13,228 bases of DNA. Source: an uncultured Methanobrevibacter sp. (GTDB lineage: Archaea; Methanobacteriota; Methanobacteria; Methanobacteriales; Methanobacteriaceae). The notes beneath the pieces are model-generated. The model was not told where the DNA came from and did not search any database. It saw only the letters and a program-made list of their open reading frames with translations. The stretch covers positions 1 to 13,228 of the forward strand of contig CACZNW010000080.1 of NCBI GenBank assembly GCA_902782595.1, written 5' to 3'. The position numbers and the translations under genes were made by a program. Of this stretch, positions 1-7,576 are shown in pieces (position 1 is the stretch's first letter; every line of letters begins with the position of its first letter).

Positions 1-2
1 AG

Positions 3-161
3 GTATTGAATAATGAACTATTTGATAAAATACATTTTGTAAAAAATATCCCTCCAAATCAACAAGAATACTATGTCATGATTATATTATTTTATCTTAA
101 TTTTGTTGATTACCTTAGATTTTCCATAAATAGTGTAAATTTTATAAGTGCCTTTTTTTAA
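3..161 (+). CDS. Possible 3' end of a converging plus-strand gene (unrecognised)
   Basis: Frame 3 of the plus strand is open from the window edge to a TAA at 159-161, about 52 codons. The other two plus frames have stops within the first 15 bases. The part outside the neighbouring gene reads like real protein (NNELFDKIHFVKNIPPNQQE), mixed in charge with plausible codons. The last 25 codons overlap, antisense, the lysine-rich 3' end of the adhesin gene ending at 87, and are correspondingly hydrophobic. I do not recognise the family. It could be the tail of a convergent gene or a chance open frame; sequence to the left of the window would decide. Confidence 0.28.
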   Translation, partial: VLNNELFDKIHFVKNIPPNQQEYYVMIILFYLNFVDYLRFSINSVNFISAFF

Positions 162-3100
162 TTTTAATTTAATATTAATACTAGCTATTCCTTTTTTATT
201 AGTTTTAGCCTTGTATTTTTTACCTTTAATTTTAAAAGTAATCTTTTTGCCTTTAACAGGTTGGCCTTTTGTATTGATTAATTTAGCTGTGACTTTTGTT
301 TTTTTGGTTTTTTTATTTGAAGAAATTTTAGTTGTGAGTACCGGTTTTACAATAATCTTATTTGAAACCTTAGTTCCATTAAATTCAGCAGTGACAACAT
401 ATTGTTTTGGTTTTAACATAAGAGTTATTTTTGCATATCCATTTTGATCTGTTTTAACTTTATATGTTTTGCCATTAACCTTAAAGATGACTAAATTGCC
501 TTCACCTACAGGTTTTCCATCATTTCCATAAGCACGCACGCCATATGTGCTTGCAGTACCAAAGTAATTATTGAGATTTTTATTTTCCATCAATTTATTG
601 TAAATAGTTAAAAAAGTTTTTATTTGCTGTGTTGTTTGTGGATTATAAGCTATTATGGAGTAAACTCCCGGAGACAAGTTAATATTTAATCTTACAATTC
701 CAATTGGAGTTGTGTTGTAATAATAGTTTTTACCTGCAATATTAAACATTACATTCGTATTAGATAATGGTTTACCGTTTGAATCCTTAAATAATGAAAA
801 ATATTGAACATTAGTACCATATAATTTAATTACATCTTCACTTTCAATAGTGGCCAATACTTCAACACTTCCGCTAGAATTTGCAGGATAATAAGATTTA
901 CTTCCCTTAAATTCGACACTGACATTATATTTTCCTAAAGTATGGTTAATTGGCAAATAAATTTTTCCTTCATCATCTGTAACATATGTAGTTTCAACTC
1001 CATTTACAGTAATATAAATTTTCTGTTGGGATAATGCTTTATTTTTATCATTCATTAATGTTACAATAAATTTTGCATTGCTATTGTAATATGTTGTTAC
1101 ATTTTCACATACCAACATTGATTTTAAAAGAGAATCATAAACTGTGAATTCAAAGTTTACTTTTGAACTTGAAAATTTATCACTACCTTTATAACTTGCA
1201 ATACAAACATAATTGGCAGGTGTGAGTTTTCCTAAAACAAGATTGCCTTTACCATTTTGAACACTTATTCTATAATTTTCTGAATTCACCTGAACATCTA
1301 CAATGCCACTAATATTTTCACCAGTACTTGAAATTAATATTATTTTAATTGCAGCTCTGTCTTGATTACTTACATCATTTGCCTCAACAGTTAAAAGAGC
1401 CCTTGTTTGAGATACATTTAATATAAAAGTAGTTGTTGATGAGTAATAATTGGCATCTCCACTATATGTTGCAATCACTTCATATTGACCAGATTCCAAT
1501 GGAGCAATATACCAACTGGAGGTTGAGTTTATGACATTCTTTTCCCTTGGTGAGTAGTAGTTAGTCATACTAAAGGAAACCTTTCCCGTTGCATTCGGAC
1601 TCAATTTAGCATGAATTCTGATGTTTTTATCCAATACTACCTCATCAGCATATAATTCTATGGTTGATTGTGCTCTAACAACCTTGAAGTTGGCTGAAGC
1701 GGATGCTCCCATGAACTGATTATCACCAAAATATTCAACATTTACTCGATATACTCCAACATTAAATCCGTTGAAACTTGTATTTGCCATCCCATCATTT
1801 ATTTGTACTATTTTTATCATATTATTTATTGTAAATTTGACAATACCTGAAGCATCACTGTTGAACCTTGCAACCACAATCATATCGCCCCCATAGGCAG
1901 TTTCATTGGCTGACAATATGATGTCTGTCCTTTGAGTCTTGATGTAGAACTCGGCTGTCAATGAAGAGCCCTTGTGGAATTCATCTCCTTTATAGATAAC
2001 ATCCAATGTGTGTTTAGACCCCGCAAGGTTTGATAGAACAAGAGTTGCCACATTATCTGTTATATTGACAACATATGGATTGCCATCAATGATGAATGTG
2101 ATATTTCCCGTCAGATTATTTAATAATGCCCTGATAGTTTCGTCTTCCCCCATAAATGCTTCTTTAATATCCAAAGCTATTTTAGAATCCATTTTTTCGA
2201 CTTCAAATGATGTTTTAATAACATTTGAACTAAACAAATCGTTTACATAATATGCACTTACTTCCCATATGCCCAAGGTCAAATTTTCTATAATTAAGGA
2301 TGCATTTCCATTATAAATGGTAATAACTTTATTTAATCCATTTGAAATTGTAAAATTAACTTTTCCATTTATTGTATCGTTGAATTCAGCAGTTATAACA
2401 GCATTATCACCATATGAGATATTGGCCGTGGTCAAATTGAATGTTATTGGTAGAATAGTTATGTAATTTGTAGTTGTGAGGTTCTTGTATCTAGATACTA
2501 TTTCATAATGCCCCTCTTCCAAGTTTAAAGGCAGTAATCCGATTCCTTTGTCGTTTGTCATTACATCATATGTCTTTGAGTTAAGAACAATGTTGATGAA
2601 CTTATTTTTCATTGCATATCCATTCTTTTCAAAGACCTGAACAGTATAGTTGAAATCATTGTACTCCCAGAAGGTGATGTTTATGCCAATTATCACAACA
2701 GCCTCCCCGATTCCTCTTGTTGTATTGAAACTTGACGAAGCATAATAATCATTTCCATCATAGACTACATATATATAGTTTGTTCCCTCATCATATTCCA
2801 CATCAAATACTGATTCACCACTTGTAAGGTTCAATTGGTAGTGTTTTTTATTTACATAAACATTTACAGTACCAGTACAGTTTTTAGGTAGTGTTTTGAC
2901 CGTTATACAATCATCATCAATATTGACAATCAAGTTTGATGCATATTTAACAACATTAAAAGATGTTGATGTATTCTGTGCTTTGAACTTGGCATTTCCA
3001 TTGAATATCAAATTAACATCAAATGTTCCGGCACCAAGATTGGTAAGTGTGATGTGCGAGGTTCCACTGTTTAAAAATAAAGTGTAGTTAACATCATTGA

Positions 3101-5156
3101 TTGAAAGTATGACCTCCCCCTTGAAATCATCAGAAGCTCTGATTGACAGAGTCTCATTTTGCATTATGAAGATGTCAGTTGAAGTTATGTTAAGTTTTGG
3201 CTCGTATTTCAATATGTTAACTATGGTTGATGAATTGGTCTGCTCATAATATTCATCCTCATGCGTTTCAACCGTAATATTATAACTTCCCTCGTCAAAG
3301 TTGGAAAACTCAATCAGAGTATCTCCCTGTTTTAAGTAAACAATGCTTTTAAACACTCCATTAATGTATAGGTTTGAAGCACCTTCAACCTCTGGAGTTG
3401 CCAAATAAACATCAATTGAGAAGTCCTCATCGACATGAATATCTCCAAGGTCCTCAATGTTGATGTTGACCGGATATTTCCTAATTGTTACATTGCCATA
3501 AACTGACGATTTGGAATATACGTCATTTCCAGCATATTCAATTTTTATTTCATAGGTATTAGGAAGCAAATTGGTAAACACGGCTGACTCCTCACCTTCA
3601 TCAAAATTTACAACTGTCCTTTTATTGTCTATGCTTACGGAAATCTTTCCACCGATTACATTTGAATACTCATCGTATAGTTTGACACCGACTATGAGAT
3701 ACTCATTGGAATATAAAAATTGCTTATTGAGTGAAAACACAACATATGTCTTTATTTTACCAACATCAACCTTTACTGATTGGACAAATGAACCTAAAGA
3801 AACAAAAATAGAATATGTTGCCCTATTTTGAGTATTGTTGAATGTGAATGTGCAGTTTCCATCTGCCAAATTGCACTTTTTTGATTGTCCAAATTCATCA
3901 TTGAAAACAACTTCAAAGGGGAACAGAAATTGGGAATTTTCTCCATTGCTCAGCATCCATGATGCAGTTATATCAACACTTTCGCCAATCCTTAGTGAAG
4001 AGTATTCCGGTGTTGCATTAACAACTATCCATGTATTTGCCATACCCACATTAATTGCTTGTGTAGTAAACGGATCATCATTGCTTCCCCACCAGTTGTT
4101 GTCAATGTAAATTGATTGACCCCCATTTAGGAAAACATCTCTATAGACCTTTTTGAATCCTCCTATATTGTTTATAAAAGCATTGTACGATAAGTTCAAA
4201 TCACCCACATTATATATTGTAGGACATCCCTCATAACCAGAATTCGGCTGCTTATAATAGGCAGTGTTGTTTTTGAAAATATTTCTGGAAGCTATTAATA
4301 GACCTGAATTGAAGACATTTCCAAAAATGAAATTAAAATTATTTCTCTCAATTGTGTTGTTTTCTATAACTGAGTCCAATAATGTCAAATTTCCATTGTT
4401 GAATATTGCAGACCCCACAGACTCCTCATATGAATAGGTATCTGAAATGACAGTGTTTTCTATAAATGCAACCTTGTTGTTGTATAAAACTGCCCCTCTT
4501 GAGTATTCTCCACCTCGAGATTTAGTGAAAGAAGTGTTGTTTATATAGAGATGACCGTTATTGTAGATTGCTCCTCCAAAGCCTTCATGCAAGTAAGCGG
4601 AATTCAACACATTGTCTAAAAAAATTGAGTTTAAAATAGTCAGATTACCTTCATTGCTTATTGCAGCACCATATATGTTTTTTGATTTTCCATGATTGAT
4701 CGAATTTGAAATGAACTGGCAGTTTTCAAATGTAACATCTGCATTATGGATTTCAAAAGCACCTCCAAAAATATCATCTCCTTTCCCTGTTTTGGAAGCA
4801 TTTATGAATTTGATGTTTTTGAATAAAACTCTGACATTATCGTTGATTATAAAGATACTCCTCTCATTTTTTCCATCAATGACTGTATTGTCTGCTCCTA
4901 TGAAATTCATGGACTTATCAATAGTAATTTGAGTATTATGCTCCCCACTATAAGTGGCATTTTCAAGATAGATAGTATCATTGTTTTTGGCATTTATTAT
5001 CATCCCCTCCAAATCATTAACATTATCCTGAGTGATATTTGTGCTGTTATAATCTATAGATAAAGCATTAACATTTGTTAATGTGATAAATGCTCCAATC
5101 ACCAACAATAGCAATATTAAATGTTTAGTTTTCAATTTCAAAACCTCAAGATTCAT
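87..5156 (-). CDS. Adhesin-like protein: N-terminal parallel beta-helix, ~15 Ig-like repeats, lysine-rich C-terminus (1689 aa)
   Basis: This is a very large secreted surface protein, probably an adhesin in which a beta-helix head is carried on a long Ig-like stalk. A signal peptide covers about residues 1-31 (KTKH n-region, LILLLLVIG core, cleavage near NVNA). Residues ~45-370 are right-handed parallel beta-helix repeats (GGAFEIHNADVTF, GAIYNNG, IFNNGNLTLLDS), ending in the motif NNWWGSNDDPF common at the end of such helices in Methanobacteriales. The rest divides into about 15 Ig-like modules of ~87 residues, many with the Y-x-G-N/D-x-x-Y/F signature (YAGNDVY, YDGNDYY, YSGDANY). The last module (84 residues) has 29 lysines and no Asp or Glu. 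There is no C-terminal membrane helix and no LPXTG-like signal. N-glycosylation sequons are frequent. The ATG overlaps the upstream gene's TGA as ATGA, suggesting translational coupling; a TTG at codon 8 is an alternative start. The ligand is unknown. Confidence 0.9.
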   Translation of the reverse strand: MNLEVLKLKTKHLILLLLVIGAFITLTNVNALSIDYNSTNITQDNVNDLEGMIINAKNNDTIYLENATYSGEHNTQITIDKSMNFIGADNTVIDGKNERSIFIINDNVRVLFKNIKFINASKTGKGDDIFGGAFEIHNADVTFENCQFISNSINHGKSKNIYGAAISNEGNLTILNSIFLDNVLNSAYLHEGFGGAIYNNGHLYINNTSFTKSRGGEYSRGAVLYNNKVAFIENTVISDTYSYEESVGSAIFNNGNLTLLDSVIENNTIERNNFNFIFGNVFNSGLLIASRNIFKNNTAYYKQPNSGYEGCPTIYNVGDLNLSYNAFINNIGGFKKVYRDVFLNGGQSIYIDNNWWGSNDDPFTTQAINVGMANTWIVVNATPEYSSLRIGESVDITASWMLSNGENSQFLFPFEVVFNDEFGQSKKCNLADGNCTFTFNNTQNRATYSIFVSLGSFVQSVKVDVGKIKTYVVFSLNKQFLYSNEYLIVGVKLYDEYSNVIGGKISVSIDNKRTVVNFDEGEESAVFTNLLPNTYEIKIEYAGNDVYSKSSVYGNVTIRKYPVNINIEDLGDIHVDEDFSIDVYLATPEVEGASNLYINGVFKSIVYLKQGDTLIEFSNFDEGSYNITVETHEDEYYEQTNSSTIVNILKYEPKLNITSTDIFIMQNETLSIRASDDFKGEVILSINDVNYTLFLNSGTSHITLTNLGAGTFDVNLIFNGNAKFKAQNTSTSFNVVKYASNLIVNIDDDCITVKTLPKNCTGTVNVYVNKKHYQLNLTSGESVFDVEYDEGTNYIYVVYDGNDYYASSSFNTTRGIGEAVVIIGINITFWEYNDFNYTVQVFEKNGYAMKNKFINIVLNSKTYDVMTNDKGIGLLPLNLEEGHYEIVSRYKNLTTTNYITILPITFNLTTANISYGDNAVITAEFNDTINGKVNFTISNGLNKVITIYNGNASLIIENLTLGIWEVSAYYVNDLFSSNVIKTSFEVEKMDSKIALDIKEAFMGEDETIRALLNNLTGNITFIIDGNPYVVNITDNVATLVLSNLAGSKHTLDVIYKGDEFHKGSSLTAEFYIKTQRTDIILSANETAYGGDMIVVARFNSDASGIVKFTINNMIKIVQINDGMANTSFNGFNVGVYRVNVEYFGDNQFMGASASANFKVVRAQSTIELYADEVVLDKNIRIHAKLSPNATGKVSFSMTNYYSPREKNVINSTSSWYIAPLESGQYEVIATYSGDANYYSSTTTFILNVSQTRALLTVEANDVSNQDRAAIKIILISSTGENISGIVDVQVNSENYRISVQNGKGNLVLGKLTPANYVCIASYKGSDKFSSSKVNFEFTVYDSLLKSMLVCENVTTYYNSNAKFIVTLMNDKNKALSQQKIYITVNGVETTYVTDDEGKIYLPINHTLGKYNVSVEFKGSKSYYPANSSGSVEVLATIESEDVIKLYGTNVQYFSLFKDSNGKPLSNTNVMFNIAGKNYYYNTTPIGIVRLNINLSPGVYSIIAYNPQTTQQIKTFLTIYNKLMENKNLNNYFGTASTYGVRAYGNDGKPVGEGNLVIFKVNGKTYKVKTDQNGYAKITLMLKPKQYVVTAEFNGTKVSNKIIVKPVLTTKISSNKKTKKTKVTAKLINTKGQPVKGKKITFKIKGKKYKAKTNKKGIASINIKLKLKKGTYKIYTIYGKSKVINKIKIK
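5133..5147 (-). promoter_or_regulatory. Internal Shine-Dalgarno and alternative TTG start of the 1689-residue adhesin gene
   Basis: Read on the minus strand, GAGGT (5143-5147) lies inside codons 4-5 and is followed after exactly 7 bases by TTG (5133-5135), codon 8. Starting there would give a compact signal peptide beginning MKTKHLILLLLV. The same GAGGT plus 7-base spacing precedes the GTG start of the 1307-residue gene. Upstream of the ATG at 5154-5156 only a weak purine-rich stretch (AGAGAAG) is visible, so the ATG would depend on coupling through the ATGA overlap. Confidence 0.4.
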
Positions 5157-7309
5157 ATGTCTTCTCTTTTGTGTTTGTAACCTATAACTAATAGAATCAA
5201 TACAACAATAATGAGAAATACTGATGGGACAAATTTGACTTCATCAGTCATTTCAACTTCATATGCCTTTTTGCTTACACTTTGAGATTCACTTTCAGAT
5301 GATGAATCCTGCAAACCACTGACAGGATTGCTGCTAATTCCAACAAATGCAGATGACGAATTAGTAGTGATAACCAAATTGTTGCCATCAACGTTTGTTG
5401 CATCAGCTCTTCCACTGCTCTCAGCATTACCATTACCCTCTCCATAAGCATTGAAAACATCACCATCATTATTGAAAGCATCCTGATTGTCTTCGCTTAG
5501 AGATGTACTGTCTTGATGAGAATTATCTTCCCTGATTGTTGCATGAACAGAACCTTCATCAACATATCCACTTTTAGGCTTTTTAGTATCTTCAGAAAAA
5601 TCATTATGGTTAGGAACTGTCGGATTGTTGATGGCACTGTTTTTGTTGGTTTTGCCAGAAATGGAACCTATATCAATAACGTTTGAACTGCTATGCTCTG
5701 AAATATCAATGACATTTTCATTGTCAATCTCATTTCTCTGTGAATAATAATCAACAGCCCTTATGACTCTATTGTCGTAATTGTCTTCATAGTAATGCTG
5801 CCTGAAGCCTGGACGATACGCATCATCACCAGTATTTACATTGTCATTGAATGATATCAATGTGTTGTTGATAATTGAAGAGTACTGAGAATTTAAAATA
5901 TAAACTGCATAATATCCGTCAGTTATGGCAACATTGTTTTCTATATCAAATGTATTTGGTCCTCCAATGCTTTGGCGATAGCTGATTGCATAAAGATTAT
6001 CATCCATGCCGACATCGGCAATACTATGAACTTCAATTTCATTGTTGAATATTTCCGCAAATGTATCTTGTGATTCAATGCCTGTAACCAAAGCCCAGTC
6101 ATGGGTTCCGGCAAGACCAGTTACATTTATGTGATTATATCTTATTGACAAGTATGTCTGACCGTAATAACTCTGAGAATATATGCCAATGTTAGGACCA
6201 TTTGAAAAAGAATACAAGTCATTGTATTCAATGACAACGCCCTCAATCGGTCCGGAAATCTGAATTGGATAAGCAGTTCCCAAAGCCATCTTACCTCCCG
6301 TAGTAATCATGGAAATTGAATTATTTACAATCCACAAATTCTTCAGATTATGCACATCAATACCATAAAGATAGTTTTCAACATCCGGATATGTGACAAA
6401 GTCAGTCATGTAGATGGAGTTGTTTGAAATTATAACATCATCTGATTTTGAAATCATAAAACAGTCTAAAGTGGGATATTCAACTGCCGGTCTCTTGTTA
6501 ACCTCTGAAATTACCGTATTGTTGTTGAATATCAATGCATTGCAGCCCTCAATTCCAATACTGTAGACATATGCAGAATCCAAATTTGCACCAACAGTAG
6601 TATAATCTATATTTTTTAAGGGAAGTGATGTGGCGATCGTATTGTTTTCAATAACCGAATCATAAGTATCAGTTAGTTTTAAAGCACAGTTGTACTTTTT
6701 GACATTATCATTGTGACCTTCAAAATAAATTGATGAATTCATAATCCTCAAATGTTGCAGAGGACCATACTCAAAGCCATCAGCCAATATAGCATAAGCT
6801 TCCACATCCGTTGGCACTATATATTTTATGGACAGGTTAACTAGACTAATATCATTTCCAGCGACAAATATTGCAGAACCCTTATTGTCTGCTATTGACT
6901 TGTCTAAGTTTAAATTCAAACCATTTAATGTGATTTCATTACCTGTTAACATAAATACGGTATTTTTCAAGTTTGCATTCAAACCTGTAATTGCAACATT
7001 GTCACAATTAATTTCTAGTTTGCCGAAATTTACAAAATCTCCTACAAAAATCAGATTTTTTCCTTCGAATTTAGGGTCCAAAACACCTTCATCAAAAAAA
7101 TTACCAACAGTCGATGAATATATATATGTATATTCCTTATCAATCAAATCAGGATGTTCAGGTATTTCTTCATCTGGAGATGACAATACATTATCCATAC
7201 TTTGATTTAAAATATCTGTACAACTAGCAGTTTCATTTATTTCACTTGCTGATGCAACAGAGATATTTAACAAAACTAAAACAATTATCAAAATTATTAG
7301 TTTCTTCGT
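5153..7309 (-). CDS. Membrane-anchored adhesin-like beta-helix protein (~718 aa; apparent ACG start)
   Basis: This is a secreted protein with a parallel beta-helix and a C-terminal membrane anchor, presumably displayed at the cell surface. Asn-rich helix rungs (ENNTIATSLP, FNNNTVIS, ISNNSIYMT, IVNNSISM, IENNVAITD) fill roughly residues 60-510. A Ser/Asn/Asp/Glu-rich low-complexity linker follows (about 520-690), then a hydrophobic helix (FLIIVVLILLVIG) and the short tail YKHKREDI. Start choice: a perfect Shine-Dalgarno AGGAGGTG is followed after 5 bases by ACG AAG AAA CTA, which would supply the KK n-region of the signal peptide ending SVASA. No in-frame ATG or GTG exists there. The next usable start, TTG at 7289-7291, is 23 bases from the Shine-Dalgarno and loses the basic n-region. 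The stop codon overlaps the downstream adhesin ATG. A NosD/pectate-lyase-like fold does not imply enzyme activity; no catalytic residues can be assigned. Ligand unknown. Confidence 0.87.
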   Translation of the reverse strand, partial: TKKLIILIIVLVLLNISVASASEINETASCTDILNQSMDNVLSSPDEEIPEHPDLIDKEYTYIYSSTVGNFFDEGVLDPKFEGKNLIFVGDFVNFGKLEINCDNVAITGLNANLKNTVFMLTGNEITLNGLNLNLDKSIADNKGSAIFVAGNDISLVNLSIKYIVPTDVEAYAILADGFEYGPLQHLRIMNSSIYFEGHNDNVKKYNCALKLTDTYDSVIENNTIATSLPLKNIDYTTVGANLDSAYVYSIGIEGCNALIFNNNTVISEVNKRPAVEYPTLDCFMISKSDDVIISNNSIYMTDFVTYPDVENYLYGIDVHNLKNLWIVNNSISMITTGGKMALGTAYPIQISGPIEGVVIEYNDLYSFSNGPNIGIYSQSYYGQTYLSIRYNHINVTGLAGTHDWALVTGIESQDTFAEIFNNEIEVHSIADVGMDDNLYAISYRQSIGGPNTFDIENNVAITDGYYAVYILNSQYSSIINNTLISFNDNVNTGDDAYRPGFRQHYYEDNYDNRVIRAVDYYSQRNEIDNENVIDISEHSSSNVIDIGSISGKTNKNSAINNPTVPNHNDFSEDTKKPKSGYVDEGSVHATIREDNSHQDSTSLSEDNQDAFNNDGDVFNAYGEGNGNAESSGRADATNVDGNNLVITTNSSSAFVGISSNPVSGLQDSSSESESQSVSKKAYEVEMTDEVKFVPSVFLIIVVLILLVIGYKHKREDI

Positions 7310-7322
7310 ATTACCACCTCCT
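7310..7322 (-). promoter_or_regulatory. Perfect Shine-Dalgarno that decides the start of the 718-residue protein
   Basis: Minus-strand AGGAGGTG (7315-7322) matches the archaeal anti-Shine-Dalgarno end of 16S rRNA over eight bases. It is followed by GTAAT and then the ACG at 7307-7309. Its position argues that translation begins, or once began, at 7309 and not at the TTG at 7291. Confidence 0.75.
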
Positions 7323-7323
7323 T

Positions 7324-7357
7324 TAATATTTAAATATAATATATTTTATATAAAAAA
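7324..7357 (-). promoter_or_regulatory. Candidate TATA box and start point of the two-gene adhesin unit
   Basis: On the minus strand, TTTTTTATATAAA (7345-7357) resembles the archaeal TATA box. Its centre near 7350 predicts transcription starting around 7324, two bases before the Shine-Dalgarno, giving a leader of about 15 bases. The whole area is nearly pure A/T, so other placements (for example TTTATAAAG near 7362-7370) are possible. Transcript-end mapping would settle it. Confidence 0.4.
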
Positions 7358-7539
7358 TACTTTATAAATTTATCTTTATTTTTAGACAAATATAATTGTT
7401 GATTAAATCCTGCTGAATATTCTTTTAAGTAGTGATGATAATATGCACCAGAGGATATCCACAAAAGATATTATTTTAAAAGTTTAACTTTCGCCCACAT
7501 AATCTAATCTAAAAATCAGTGCAAAATTCATCGAATTTT

Positions 7540-7576
7540 AAAAAAAAAAAGTTTTAGAAGAGAGTTAAACTCTTCT
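7540..7576 (-). terminator. Hairpin plus T11 terminator at the stop of the 1307-residue adhesin gene
   Basis: On the minus strand a 7-bp stem (AGAAGAG / CTCTTCT, arms 7570-7576 and 7556-7562, 7-base loop) begins inside the TAG stop codon. It is followed five bases later by eleven T (7540-7550). T-runs alone can terminate archaeal transcription; here a stem is present as well. A second 7-bp dyad (AAAATTC / GAATTTT, 7523-7539, 3-base loop) directly follows the T-run and may act as back-up. Confidence 0.7.

Noticed and set aside
49..60. Minus-strand GGAGGG near the left edge as the ribosome binding site of a further downstream gene
   Set aside because: No start codon leads to an open frame at a usable distance; the nearest ATG frame (MYFIK) stops after five codons.
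148..7205. Plus-strand open frames of 60-125 codons (for example 148-447, 3835-4110, 6828-7205)
   Set aside because: They lie entirely antisense inside the large adhesin genes, have hydrophobic or odd composition and no ribosome binding sites. They arise because the AT-rich, lysine/asparagine-rich coding sequence has few stops on the other strand.
5153..7291. Pectate lyase or other polysaccharide-degrading enzyme activity for the beta-helix proteins
   Set aside because: The fold is shared with such enzymes, but I can identify no catalytic residues, and the Ig-repeat and anchor context fits structural adhesins.
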